Assembly (NCBI GenBank): GCA_038025085.1
Contig: CM076140.1
Location: 870,501 to 934,500, forward strand
Origin: Tetragonia tetragonoides
Taxonomy: Eukaryota; Streptophyta; Magnoliopsida; Caryophyllales; Aizoaceae
Direction of reading: 5' to 3'
DNA length: 64,000 nt
Shown piece by piece: positions 34,021 to 46,225 of the stretch. The notes beneath the pieces are model-generated. The model was not told where the DNA came from. It worked only from the letters and a program-made list of their open reading frames with translations, and did not search any database. Numbering within the stretch: position 1 is the stretch's first letter; every line of letters starts with the position of its first letter. The translations under genes were made by a program, and so were the position numbers.

Positions 34021-34167
34021 ATCATTGGGGAAAAGAAAAAAAAAACATAAAGAGAGAACTAAAGACAAACTAAAGAAGCATGTGAAAAATGTATCAAACT
34101 TACATTGGTATCTCTTCTCAAATTCTCCGGTCATATTCCATTTCAAAATGTAGATTTTCCTTGACAA

Positions 34168-34168
<1 letters not shown>

Positions 34169-34206
<38 letters not shown>
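34169..34206. repeat. Poly(A)38 tract
   Basis: Pure adenine run; explains several artefactual poly-Lys and poly-Phe ORFs. Confidence 0.95.
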
Positions 34207-34209
<3 letters not shown>

Positions 34210-34404
34210 GTGTAATCATCGTTGAAAAAAAATGGAAAATAATAAAATTCAATCATGAACGAAATAGACGCAAAAGTAGTGGAACAAAATTGGAAAGCAA
34301 ACAGTGGAATAAAATTACCAACGATCATTTCTGCTCTTACTTCTTAAAGAGTACTTATTGATTTCGTTATTGAAAATCAGAAAGCAAAGACTTACAAAAT
34401 TGAC

Positions 34405-34441
34405 CAAACCTGTAACCCCAACCCTAACCCTAACCCTAATT
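34405..34441. repeat. Interstitial telomere-like motif (CCCTAA)n
   Basis: Three to four tandem ccctaa units (aaccctaaccctaaccctaa) with shorter ones at 34540-34556 and 34652-34668. On the minus strand these read TTAGGG-like, not the plant TTTAGGG. They lie in the leader region of a minus-strand locus, where plant telo-boxes are common. Confidence 0.6.
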
Positions 34442-34507
34442 GGGAACTTAAAGTGCCATAAGAAAATATCATGATCAACTCTCTTCTTACAAAGCATTAA
34501 TTTTGTA

Positions 34508-34762
34508 AGGATTGAAAATTAGAAAGAAATGGCTAAAAAAACCTAACCCTAACCTAATCGAAAAGAATCTACAAAGATATGAAAAATAAAAAGAGACCCG
34601 ATGTTACCATTGAAATTGAATCTAAGGATTAAAAATTAAAAAGAAATGGCTAAAAACCCTAACCCTAACCAAATCGATGAGCAAAAAAACCCTAAACCAA
34701 ATCGAAAAGAATTTACAAAGAAGATGAAAAAATAAAGAGAGATCAGATGTTACCATTGAAAT
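34508..34762. repeat. Local tandem duplication with telo-box motifs
   Basis: Two units, about 34508-34627 and 34628-34762, share ggattnaaaattanaaagaa, the ccctaaccctaacc block, caaatcgaaaagaat and gttaccattgaaattgaa. The second unit has an extra partial copy of the aaaccctaa/aaatcga part. Confidence 0.75.
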
Positions 34763-34900
34763 TGAAGTGATTCTCATTCGTCGAAATCTTCTGTGTGGCT
34801 GCTCATCGCGCTGAAGAGAGAGTAAGGGTGTAGTGTGAGAAATTGAATTGCGAGGGAAAATGGGTTGGTGGGGTCGTATTTTTATAGGGGAAATAATTTT
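34755..34900 (-). promoter_or_regulatory. Leader exon and TATA region of a minus-strand locus
   Basis: Reading minus, a TATAAAAAT-type box (complement of 34879-34887) lies upstream of a leader-like exon that ends at ttcaatttcaatg/gtaac near 34755. This looks like the former 5' end of the locus that contains the TauE remnants, but continuity with those exons is inferred, not shown. Confidence 0.4.
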
Positions 34901-35091
34901 TCAATAATACGCGGTAATGGCACGCTTTATGTTGGGTCTGGCCCGATTAACCACCGCCTTAAAAGTTTACTAGAGCCCTGTTGACTATTCAACACGGTTT
35001 AAACTTTAAACCGTCCTAAACCAAATCATCGATATTGGGCATTAGCCCAAATTAGTACCTGATCCATTTAACTTTTTGAGACAACTTTAAT

Positions 35092-35093
<2 letters not shown>

Positions 35094-35163
<70 letters not shown>
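35094..35163. repeat. (AAT)n microsatellite, about 23 units
   Basis: Uninterrupted taa/aat trinucleotide run of about 70 bp. Confidence 0.95.
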
Positions 35164-36150
35164 GGAGGGTTGCTCAATATAAAGATTTTAAGTAAAAATA
35201 CTCTCACTAGAGTCATTTTAAATAATGTAGTATTTTTAAGATATTATATTTTTATAATTTTTTATAGATAAAAATATAATAATCACTTATTAAAGTATCT
35301 CCTTGAAAAAACAAATAGAAAGAATTATAAGGAATGAACAAAATTATGATGAAGTATTATTTTTTCCTGAAAATCATTTCCTGTTTTCTGAACTTCAGCC
35401 AAAGAAAAGGAAAAAAACAACACCTCCTAGTTTGGCGCATATTCATATACATAATTACCTCGTTGACCATCTCAAGTTGTATGTTCATCTCAAACTTAAC
35501 AGTTTACCCGTATTTAGTTAACTTTTATGTTTTTACCAGTTTATCCCAATTATTATGATTTCTACAAATCCCATATCTTAACTTGAATAATCATTTTAGA
35601 CTTAAGTTTATTAAAAGTACATTTAAAATGTATTATGTTTTGTATCGAATACTCCCCCTTACCCCACGAAAATTTTTTATGTCGTCTTTTTTTTTTTTTT
35701 TGGTATGTCCCACTTAAATATTTACATTTCTTAATTGGTAATGTATTATTTTGAAGGCCAATTCCCTTATTTGCCAATATTTTTCGTCATGCTTACCTTT
35801 GTTGTGGTAGATGAATGTGTTAAAAATTGTTGTAGATGTTATCTGCAAAGCTCGTGAAGTCTGAGGTCATGCATCTAGTGTCTAATAATGGCATTGTCCA
35901 CGACCTCACTCGACAATCAGCCTTGTTGTTTATGTTATACAATAGTTATTCTTATTTTTATTTTCGTTTTCCTTTCTTTTTAGTTTTTACGCTCATTAAT
36001 AATTTATGGTTGGTTTCTAATGGATTTGGGGGTCCTTATTCTTGCCATTTTGAGTTGTCCCATTCGAGGACTTTTAAAATTGATTTGTTTGCCTAGCACT
36101 AACTAATGAGCTTTTACCCGAATATGGAGATCTCCAATGTTAGGCGAATT
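35164..36150. other. AT-rich spacer, no supported gene
   Basis: Short ORFs (for example 35836-36096) have no recognisable motif. Poly-T near 35688-35701. Confidence 0.35.
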
Positions 36151-36330
36151 TCTTCATTTTGGAGCAATGCAAGGATATTATTGAGAATACTAATGGCCTA
36201 ATTGGAGAATAAAGATTTAGCACGTCTATAGGGTGGCGAATGCAGCGGCGGATTAGCTTCCTAATATGATGCATGTACTTTTTACGGACCTGGTTGGATT
36301 TTGGATTCACAAAGCCTAGGATGACTATCT
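36150..36330 (+). pseudogene. Possible RNase H remnant of a LINE-type element
   Basis: The plus strand reads LEQCKDIIENTNGL and, about 40 bases later, HVYRVANAAAD followed by a stop. This resembles the C-terminal RNase H signature of plant LINE-derived ORFs (...HVYREANxAADWLA). It is short, split by stops or frame changes and uncertain. Confidence 0.35.
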
Positions 36331-37402
36331 GTTAGTTTTTTCTTTTTAGTTGGGCGATTTACACCTTCCATTTAACCAAAAAAAATCTTAGGCGAATTTT
36401 ATTCCTCCAGTTGTAATCAAATAAGAATGCTCTCGAGATGAGGAGTCCTAATTAATAAAAAAAAAAAAAAAAAAAGAAGGATCCTACAAACAAAGAATAA
36501 ACCCAAATACAAGTCATAACGTCATATGCATACCTTTTTTTTTTGGTTGTTTTTGAATGTTCGGAAATAGGGAGAATCAAACAAATGTGTAGACCCATTT
36601 ACCATGTGTATGTAGCATTATTGCAATCAGTAATGTTTATATGCATTCTACCATTTATTTCTGGTGAATGCATTAAGCAAAAATCCTGTTGAAGAATCTG
36701 TTTTCAAAGTGAAGCTTTAGACAGATACCCTACCCTACTTGCAACAAAAATCGCCAAGAAACATCTATCTACTGGACTTCTTTTTCTATTGTATACATAT
36801 ATAGGTCTTCTTTGGACTAATCTATCTGCATAACTTCTGCTCCTAACTGGAATTAGGGCTTTCATCTTCATCTAATTCCTCGTGTTCCCAATATTCTGAT
36901 CAGCCTCTTTTGGTCATGGCCTACAATTTTGTTAGCATTTTCTTGTCAAAACAAGCAAAGATCTGAGCTACACAATTTGATATTTGAACTTGCAAAGAAC
37001 CTTGGTGTTACCCTTCTTTTTTTCTTTTTTTGTTTTATACTTCAAATAGCCCCATGGCGCTCTCTGGCTGAGTGGCTTCAGATCGCTTGCTCGCCCTCAT
37101 TGGCGTAGTAATCAGTTAATCATTGATCTATATAAGTTCCTCTGTTGGAGCCTTTCCTGAGGCAGAAGAGAGGATGCATCCTTTGCATTGTCCGAGCTAT
37201 CTATCCTGGCCACACAAGGCATCGTCAGTTTCGACAATCATGCCTCGTATGTCACCTTTTAAAAGTATTCTATTATTGTCTAAATTGTGTATGAAGATGT
37301 GCTTGGCCTAGGCCAAATAACTTATCACTTGCAAGTGACCATTAAAGTAAATCTGCAAGAAACTCTTAAGATAAATTTCGCTGAATCTGACGCTATCTCC
37401 TA
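36330..37402. other. Spacer, no gene seen
   Basis: Poly-A (36460-36475) and poly-T runs only; no coding region supported. Confidence 0.35.
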
Positions 37403-37585
37403 CTCCCTCCTTTCAGAGGGATTCTCTTGATTAACTTTTCACCCACCTGTGAAACTGAACTAGCAATTAGTTTATTGAGAGCAAGGGTGAAATGGACCGA
37501 GGGATATTAAATACTAGACATGTACTTCTGTCAATTTGAAACAACTGAAAGTAGAAAGTAAAACAATCCCTTTGAAAGGGAGGGA
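37403..37585. mobile_element. Stowaway-like MITE (about 183 bp)
   Basis: TA precedes ctccctcctttcagaggga. The other end tccctttgaaagggaggga is followed by TA. The ends are inverted repeats of the CTCCCTC type. The right end is slightly imperfect. Confidence 0.6.
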
Positions 37586-37959
37586 TATTTTTTAAGATAA
37601 ATACTAGATTATTACTCGTAATGCCTTGCGCTCTCCTGGACTCTTAAGTAGGATCCATTGAGGTCATCAAGTTTACCAGCAAGCATGTCATTGAAGGTTC
37701 CAGTGGAGGTGATGCTATCATAGAGCCAACCCTTGAGATCATATGTAAAAAAAGGTATCTAGTGCATGCTTTTTCCATATACAAAGAAGTTTCAGGCAAG
37801 TCCCTAAGTTCAGGACATTAGCAAGGTGTTTTCAGTGCGGGAACTACAATTGGTGCAACACAGCATCAGGCAACATTCCCCTCTAGGCCAAAGTGCAATT
37901 GCATGAAATTTTATCAAACCTAATCCAAGAGATATTAACATCAGCACAACCATTCTTAA

Positions 37960-38275
37960 CGAATAAGTCATAGCTCATACTCTGTAACATTTACCAGCAT
38001 TGAACTTAAAAGCACACATGAAAGTCATTGAAGGCATCAAAGGGATAAGGATAGAGAGAATGGTGTCTAGATCATTAGTAGGCAGCACAAAAGAAAATGA
38101 ATTCATATTCCAAGTGCCTCCTGAGATGCAGTCACTGACTTTGAGATTAGAGTCAGTATCAAGCAAGGGACCATAAACCACAGAGCTAAGAGGGCACTAG
38201 TCCAGCCATCATTCCACAAGGAAATGTGACAACAATAGCCCAATATCCACATTCTTTTCTCATTAAATAATTTGC
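37960..38275 (-). pseudogene. LINE (L1-type) reverse-transcriptase ORF fragment
   Basis: The minus-strand frame includes WNDGWT, then GPLLDTDSNLKVSDCISGGT, WNMNSFSFVLP and a hydrophobic ILSILIPLMPS. This order matches the segment between the RT domain and the zf-RVT/RNase H domain in plant LINE ORF2 and related At1g65750-like proteins. Only a fragment of about 90 aa is present and no RT catalytic motif was found. Confidence 0.55.
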
Positions 38276-38557
38276 AGCCCTACTCAAAGTTTACATATAT
38301 GAGAACTACTTTGGAGTTCTCAAAATTTTCGGTAATATTACCTATATTGTTCAACATAAATCCCATCATTAACGATTTTCTCTGTAAGGTAATGATACTT
38401 GTGCATTGCTTCCTCTGGATTATGATCCTAGATTTGGTAAGGGCTGCGCAACAATCCTTTCTTCACTGGCAGCAATGCCCAAAATACTTTGCAATGGTGG
38501 TGTTGGAAACAAAGAGGGTACACCAGCAACAGAATCACAGGTAATCTTTGCTTCTTA

Positions 38558-38828
38558 CTCCCTCCGTTCCTAAATCTTCTACCCACTTTCGTTTTCCATC
38601 CGTTCCTGATTCATCTACCCACTTCCTTTTTAAGTAATGTTTTAACTATTAAATGACCCTTACACCCTTACTTTTTCATCATCATTGCTTTTACTTTACG
38701 ACTTGGGATTGGGCCACACCCAGGCAGCCCACTACTAACAAAGGGCAAAAGGGGGAATTTTGTTCCAAATAATTTCCCATTAAAACTACATGCCAAGAAG
38801 TGGGGAGATAATTTAGGAACGAAGGGAG
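38558..38828. mobile_element. Stowaway-like MITE (271 bp)
   Basis: Flanking TA on both sides. Left end ctccctccgttcctaaat; right end atttaggaacgaagggag, nearly perfect complements over 18 bp. A partial internal repeat (ccgttcctgattcatctaccc after ccgttcctaaatcttctaccc) is visible at the left end. Confidence 0.85.
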
Positions 38829-39690
38829 TATATAACTTAATGAGGTCATCTTTACGAGTTACGGGACTTTTATATCTTGTCAGGAACTTGCACAGAAGGC
38901 AAGCTGAGTTGTAGATGGAAGAGCAAGAATTAGTAATTGGTAGTTTTCAATACCTGACAGCTTTTTAATACCTGATCTTGTTCAGGAAACCATTGACTTC
39001 AGTGTTTTGACAAGATTGCAGTCCTTGCTCTGCTCCAAGCAGCTAAAATGGTTAGTTTACAAGTCCCTCAAACTAGTTCTCGATGTTGTCAACTGATATT
39101 GTACAGTGAAAATCCACCTCCAAGCAGCTTACTATCGCACATTCGCACCTGAAATGGTTAGTTTACAAGTCCTGCAAACCGGTTCTCAATGTTGACAAGT
39201 ATGATAACTGATACCTAAAAACTGAAAACTCCACTGTAGTTATTGTATTCAATCAACTATGTATCACACAGAATTAAAAGTAGTACCAGAATACCTCTGG
39301 ATATTGCAAATTAGCAAACTGCTGTTTGTGAACAGAGACAATAGTATTGACAATTTACCTCCAACGCTGGCCATTCATGAATCATGATATTCCTTGCTAC
39401 TTGTCAAAAAGCTGAAGAATAGCTTTGACTTGGCAAATCCTGATTCACATGATCTGATAATTTTTAAAACTTTATCAGAAGATCATAGTATTTCCCCTGC
39501 ATGGATAAATAGAACAAATCAGTAATTATCCAAAAAAAAGAAGAAAAATAACATATAGTTCAGCATATGAAAGACTATACGACGAGCAGAAAAAACTAGC
39601 CCTACCTGACGACTGGTTACCAGCTCTAGACTCATTCCATGAATCGTGATAAGAATTTCTGAACAATACATTCCCCTTAGTGCATTTGTT
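38829..39690. other. Spacer, no gene seen
   Basis: Contains a short local repeat (gttagtttacaagtccctcaaac near 39050 and gttagtttacaagtcctgcaaac near 39157). No coding region supported. Confidence 0.4.
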
Positions 39691-39694
39691 TAGG

Positions 39695-40140
39695 ATTCCC
39701 ACTATCTACAGAAAGTGGTAAGACGGTTAACTCTTCACTGTCATCCTTTTACTGACTTTGCTAACCATTCAACTTCTGAATGCACTAAGATGTTATTTAG
39801 AACTAGGCTATTTAAAAACTTCTACATTTTTCTAACTCATACATAGTCTTAGTAAACATTCGTAGCATTTTTTCCTACAGAAACATTAGTAGATATTTCA
39901 AGATAACATCAACAATGTTTTTTGATTATTGCAACAGGTATGATCATTTTACTTTGGAACTCCAGCATATGAAATGAATGACAAAACATCAATCAAGCAA
40001 TGGCAAGAGTAGCAGGAAAACTTGTAATATGTTCAAAATAGAATTACTTACTAGTAACCATCACAACATCGTCGAAATCTCTCTTGACCAGCGATATCAC
40101 AACAGTTGAACCGAATTAAGGTTTGGATCTCTGATGAGTC
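39695..40140. repeat. Segmental duplicate of 31428-31890
   Basis: Partner of the block next to the CUL1 pseudogene. It is followed at 40150-40260 by a shortened version of the module at 31940-32270, so the two regions share at least two consecutive blocks in the same order. Confidence 0.7.
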
Positions 40141-40486
40141 AGAAAAATTAGAGAATACTCCAACCAACAAGCTTTCTTTGCAGAGTACTGAAAGCCCTTC
40201 ATCCTGCGAAATGATATTCTCAAAGCATTCATCAGATCACATCATGAGCTACACATAGCCAAAGCCAAAACAAGTTCACAACGGTATACCTGTATACTCT
40301 AAGCCGTGAACCTGCTATTCCCTTGCCATGTGAAAACGTTCTTGAATGTCATCCAAGCAGTGACATCAAACATCATAATAGCACACTGACACTGCCCCAT
40401 GGTAACTACAAAAATGAAAAACCATCCTTGTTGACTCCCTTTGTGTTCTCTGCGCCTTCATTCGAAAGTCAAAGGTAGTTTAAGAT

Positions 40487-42220
40487 TTTGCAATATGGTA
40501 AGTAGTTCGGTCACGGTAAGATAGGTAAGGTTAATCGTAGTCAGGCTTTTGAAGTGCATAAGCTCGCCATCAGAATGAAGCGCCAACAGCTTCCTGCATT
40601 TGCTTTCTAGTGTTGCTTGTATTATTCATTGTCCAAAAAAGAAAAGAAAAAAAAATTAAAAACAAGCAAACATTAATAAACAATTTGCAGAAATTCTAAT
40701 TCACTTACAAAAATGTATCAAATTGCAGTTCACCAGTAGACCTCGCCAAGCTCTTACAGTAAAGCCTTGTTTGTTGTCTTCAAATTAATGCAATATCCAT
40801 GGTTTATTAAAAGAATATCGTGAGAACCAGAAAGTTCAACTCTGAAGGGAAATAATACAAATCTTTTAAATATAAAAAAGAGTTTACCTAAGCATTTTTG
40901 TGGTATGCCTTTGGACAACATCTGCACACAACCATCAACAACTTACAAACTGCCTTATCTTCTGGTTGCTTATAACAGATCATATATGAAGGTGCATGCC
41001 ATAAACGGTTGGACTAATAATGAACAAAAAAGATAGCATAATGAGAAACATAAAATAAATAAAAAAATTCTAGTCAAAGAAAAACATTTAGAAGCTTGTA
41101 CCTTGGCCCCAAAAGAGCCAAACTGCCCACAGGAGAAGCATTGTTGTTGCTTATTCAAATGAGGAATGGCCTGCACAATGGAATCATACATCAATACCAG
41201 AAAATTAAACCAGTAGATGAATAACGTACTCTCTTTTATCCTAATATATAAAAAGAAGCAGCAGCAAAGCTTCACTTCTTTTGCAGTAAGGCCAAGAAGA
41301 ACACAATTAGAAATTTTGACATCTTCTCGAGTAGCACTAAATGGCCTCATGCAAATTCCTTTACATTTGAAATGAAGACAACCGATCTTTTATTTCAGAT
41401 ACACCAAAGATAAGACAGTGAACAAGACAAGACTAATTCTTCAATAATCTATTATATCACATAAGAAAGTAATTTATCAAAAGGAAAAGGATAAGAAGCA
41501 TCATTTGGACAAGAAACTTGGGTTCACAGACTAAGTGAGAGGCAATATGATAACAACAACTAATAGCACAAACTTGTACTATCGCATATACATCAAATTT
41601 CCAAACTTTCTTTGGGGAGGGGGTGGTATGCAGAGTTGCAGGGGAGGACATTAAACGGGAGAAATTTGGTAGATCATATGCTTATGCCATCCACCTCTTA
41701 CACCATTGAATCAGCAAACAAGACATTTTAATTTTATTTAACCACATATATGTCATAGAAAAGACAGTAGCAAGAAAAGAAGCCAGCAACTCTTCCCACT
41801 TATCAGACAATTACAGATAGTCACTAGAAAATCCACTCAGAATCATGACATATTCACAAGACCTCTAGAGGTAGTCACAAGAAAATCCCTTCAACAACAG
41901 AACTCTCACATAAACACATTAAACTGCCCACTTGATGCAATTAAGTTAAAGTCAAATAGTTAAGAATTCATAAAACAATCACTAAGAACGAATGCATATT
42001 AAAATATTGGTAGAGAAATAAGAATCTTACTTTATGGAACCTGTTTTTAAGTTAAACTCAAATACTAAATAATTCACAGCACAGTCTCTAAGAAGAATGC
42101 ACATTAACATATTGGGGTTCGAAGTCATGACTTAAAACATCTGACCAAGAAAAAAAGCAAGTACCTTTATTTATTTGGAAACTAGGGCCAATTCCAATTC
42201 CAACTGGTACTTTACGATTT
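40487..42220 (-). repeat. Tandem duplicate unit 1 of an unidentified locus
   Basis: Direct tandem copy of 42221-44010. Shared blocks in order include ggtaagtagttc, gcataagctcgcc, gacctcgccaagctcttaca, tatgcctttggacaa, ataagaaagtaattt and ggaacctgtttttaa. Minus-strand exon-like pieces include a cysteine-containing stretch NKQQQCFSCGQFGSFGAK ending at a donor (41104) and GELMHFKSLTTINLTYLTV. Some are interrupted by stops in this copy. I do not recognise the family. Confidence 0.75.
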
Positions 42221-44010
42221 GGCGATATGGTAAGTAGTTCAGTTACTGCAAGATATGTAAGGTTAATCATAGTCAGGTTTCTGAAGTGCATAAGCTCGCC
42301 ACCAGAGTGAACATGTTCCTTCATTTTCTTTCTAGTGTTGTTTGTATTATTCCTTGTCCAAAAAAGAAAGAAAAAAAACAAGCAACCATTAATAAACAAT
42401 TTGCAGAGATTCTAATTCACTTACAAACAATGTATCAAATTGCACTTCAGTAGACCTCGCCAAGCTCTTACAGTAAAGCCTTCTTTGTTGTCTTCAAATT
42501 AATCCAATCTCCCAGATTTATTAAAAGAACATCGTGAGAACCAGGAGGTTCAACTCTGAAGGGGAAATAATATATATCTTTAAACATAAAATAAAAAAAA
42601 CCTTACCTAGGCAAGTATTTTTTGAGGTATGCCTTTGGACAATGTCTGCACACAGCCACCCACAACTTACGAACTGCCTTAACTTCTGGTTGTTTAAAAA
42701 CAGATCATATATGGAGATGCATGCCAGGTTAGACTAAATAATGAACAAAAAAGATAGCATAATGAGAAATATAATAAATTATCTTTTTCAAGTCAAAGAA
42801 AAACATCTAGAAGCTTGTACCTTGGCATGAGAAGACCCTAACTGTCCATACGAGAAGCTTTGATGTTGCTTATTAAAACAAATCTTACATTGACATGAGA
42901 AATGGCCTGCACAAAGGAATCATCCATCAAATACCAGAAAATGAAGGAGATGGAGAACATGTAAAATTAATTTGGTCAATAAATGAAACAATCTATTTCA
43001 TCCGAATACATAATAAGAGAGAAGTAGCATACCTTCACTTCCTTCGCATTTTATGCCAAGAGAAACACAATTAGAATTTTCGCCATCTTTTGGAGTAGCA
43101 TTAACTGGTCACATGCAAATCCCTTTACACTTGAAACGAAGACAATCGATCTTTTTTCACAAATACACCAAAGATAAGACAGTGAACAAGACTAATCGAC
43201 TTCCTGTTAAGCCTTTAGGGAATTCTTCATAATCTATTATATCACATAAGAAAGTAATTTATTAAAAGGAAAAGGATAGGAAGCATCATTTGGACAAGAA
43301 ATAAACTTGGGTTCACAAAATTAAGTGAGATGCAATATGATAACAACAACCGATAGCACAAAAATTTACTATCCCACATACATAAATTTCCCAACTTTCT
43401 TTGGGGAGGGGGTGGTTTGCACTTTGTAGAGTTGCAGGGGAGGACATTAAACATGATTAATTTGGTAAATCATGTGCTTATGCATCCACCTCTTACATCA
43501 TTGAACCAACAAATCATACATTTTAATTTTATAATGTCATAGAAAATACAGTAGCAAGAAAAGAAGACAACAATTCTTTCCACTTATCAGACATCTACAG
43601 ATAGTTACCACAAAATCCACTCAGAATCATGACATATTCACAAGACCTCTAGAGGTAGTCACAAGAAAATCCCTTCAACAACAGCACTCTCACATAAACA
43701 GATTAAATTATCCGAAACAAAAATTCCCACTTAATGCAATTAAGTTAAAGCCAAATAATTAAGAACAAATACAAATTAAAATATTGGTAGAGAAATCAGA
43801 ATCCTACTTTATGGAACCTGTTTTTAGGTTAAACTCAAATTAGTTAAATATTCACAGCACAATCTCTAAGAACAATGTCCATTAACATACTGGGAGAGAA
43901 ATAAGCAACTTGGTTAAAGTTCGAAGTCACATAATTAAAACATCCGACCAACAAAAAAAAAAAAAAAAAAAAGCAAGCAACTTTATTTATTTGGAAACTA
44001 GGGCAAATTC
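42221..44010 (-). repeat. Tandem duplicate unit 2 of an unidentified locus
   Basis: Second unit, adjacent to the leader exon at 44098-44250. Minus-strand open pieces include EVKAVRKLWVAVCRHCPKAY (about 42607-42690, ending at a donor), EPPGSHDVLLINLGDWINLK (about 42490-42550) and GELMHFRNLTMINLTYLAV (about 42225-42310). Homologous pieces in unit 1 carry a stop in the first of these. The locus may be a spliced gene whose product I cannot name, or a pseudogene pair. Confidence 0.7.
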
Positions 44011-44097
44011 CAATTTGCTAACAACTTAAGAATTAAAGCAGGAAACTAAGATGGAACAATAAATTTAGGGTTTGATGATCAAAGTACCTTCGTTACG

Positions 44098-44255
44098 ACG
44101 AATCCACAAAACAAGATTGATCTTTACATGAACAGCAATCAGCAAGCAACTGTAATTCTACTATATCCGCAAAAAAATGAAATGATTCTTTATTTTAAAC
44201 CCAAAATGAAGAACAAATATTTGAAGCATCAAGAGAGAGAGAGAGGAGAGAGTGA
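44098..44255 (-). other. Leader exon of the duplicated minus-strand locus
   Basis: Reading minus, a GA/CT-rich leader downstream of the TATA box (complement of 44280-44287) ends at aacgaag/gtact near 44098. No convincing start codon with family resemblance follows, so this is taken as 5'UTR. Confidence 0.4.
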
Positions 44256-44279
44256 AGGATGCCGCGCGTAATTGGGATC

Positions 44280-44607
44280 TATTTATAGGGTTTGGAATGA
44301 CGGTGATGGAGGGCGGTTGTTTATAAAAGCTGACTGGAAATTAATACTCGAATTGCTGTCACTGGTTTGGAAAAACGCGTTGCAGTCAAAAAGAGGACAA
44401 AAACACGCGTTTTGGTTCAAACAAGATGAGGAAAATCACGTTTATCTCAGAATTTAACAGAAGACGTGTTTAATTCACTAAAGAGAAAAAAACGCGTTGA
44501 AGTCAGAAAAGACTGAGAAAAACGCGTTTAAGTCAAAACAAAAGCTTTAAAAGCGTGTAATACGACATCGTATGGACGCCGACAAAAAGAAAATAGCCTT
44601 ATATATA
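44280..44607. promoter_or_regulatory. Putative bidirectional promoter with CGCG-box array
   Basis: A minus-strand TATAAATA (44280-44287) and a plus-strand TATATATA (44600-44607) face outward, about 310 bp apart. Between them are four ACGCGT boxes at 44375, 44405, 44494 and 44522. Three are in the composite aacgcgttNNagtca (44374, 44493, 44521; the second base pair varies). ACGCGT fits the CGCG core bound by plant CAMTA calmodulin-binding activators, and agtcaa is the complement of a W-box TTGACT. Function is inferred from motifs only. Confidence 0.55.
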
Positions 44608-46215
44608 GCTGATGAACTGATAATCATCTGTACCTTTACAAAAATCCCCTGAATTCTCTGATACTCTTTCTCTCTCTCTCTCTCTCCTCTGAAGAAGAAG
44701 AAAGGAAGAAGGTTTCAACTTCTACGAGCCTTCCATCTCCAAATAATGTCACTCTTTCTCCACTCTGAGGTAATTTTCGAAAATTTAATTCTAGTAAACT
44801 GAATTCTGTTTTGATTTGTGTTGAATCTAATATTGTTGATCATTCCAATGGTGAAAATACTGAAATTGGTTGAATTACTTGGGGTTTCCTGAACAGTGCG
44901 CACCATCTGTTTGATAATTTGCCATAAAGATACCACCCATTTGTATCTGTTTGATAGTTAGGTACAAACCATCTTCATTTTTCTTATAATTTATTGATCT
45001 TTGATTGATTCAATTTGTTATATTTGTTGCCAATTAAAGGACTTTATTTATGTTTGTTTAGACCCTTTTGGGACTGTTGAAATTTAATCAAAAGATTACT
45101 TTGGGTTCATTTTTTTCTTAACATTGGGCAGCCATTCATCATTTCAGGGGGTGTTGAATTGCTGTGATATGAAAAGTTATGTCCGGATCAGTAATAGAAT
45201 TAGTGTGTAATTGTGTGAAATGTAGAAAATAAATCAAATGATCATACTTGGGAGCTGAAGATTATAGATTATCTCAAATGATTTGTGCAAGTTCGGAGCT
45301 TTTGAATATCTAATGCTTTTGAATTTTCCAGACCTGGCTTGAAAGAAGGCACTGAATGATGAACTGTATCAACATGAGTTTCTCTTCTTGTTCTATATTG
45401 GTGCGCATAACTCCGCATAAGGCAGATACAGTCTAGAGAGTCATAACAGATGACTTCTACGTACTCTTGACATCAGATCTTTTCACTTATGACCTCTGTC
45501 ATTGTTTGGCAGGCATGTTTTGAAGCCGGGGGTGAAGATTTATGCACTTAGGGTGGATTCAGCCCTTGGTTGAATCAGGAGAGCTGGTTTTGAAGATCAA
45601 CAAGGTTTGTCACAATTTTCTCATGGAAACATATCTAATTCCATATGATTGGATGGTACGCGTTTAGACCAACACTTTTGCTATATGTCCATGATAGGCT
45701 TAAATACAAGTAAATGGAAAAGAAAGAAAAAAAAACTAACTGCTTATCAAGATCAAGACTTCATGGACCTTGACCTTTTAGAGATTTCTTATAATTCATG
45801 CTAAGTTCAGAGATTTTAAAGTGAGAACAAGCTAGTACATCTTGAATTTTGTCTTTGATGGAAGGGACTTAAAAAAGATGAAGGTAACATATTGGTTTTT
45901 TGGACCTTTTGGCTTATATTTCTATACTCAAACGCAGTATTCTCGGGAAAGGAGAATGGAGGATTCCTGTGCTTTCTATGATTGAATGTAAAAACCTTAA
46001 AGTGTTCAATATCTTATACCCAGTTTCTAGCTGAGAACTATGCTCTCAAGCTTCAGGAATCTGATGGTCCTCTTTCCTTAGTTGCAAGTCTTTTACATGC
46101 CTGAAAGGAGATAGCTATAGGTGTTCACTGTTCAGGTTGTCTGTTCATAATTTATTGTTTTGAGCAGCAATAGATCATAGGCTTTCCTCTTGATGGTCTG
46201 TCTTTTGATGTTGTG
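44608..46215 (+). other. Leader region upstream of the CAP-H pseudogene
   Basis: Downstream of the plus TATA box lie a (TC)n run (44667-44692) and a leader-like exon ending ctctgag/gtaat near 44770, which would start ATGTCACTC. A second exon-like segment is about 45512-45603. Neither matches condensin CAP-H clearly, so the N-terminal half of that gene seems lost or diverged. The remainder is intron-like and AT-rich. Confidence 0.4.
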
Positions 46216-46225
46216 GGGGCTGACA

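Noticed and set aside
34405..34441. A true telomere or chromosome end
   Set aside because: Only three to four short units, surrounded by unique gene-derived sequence on both sides.
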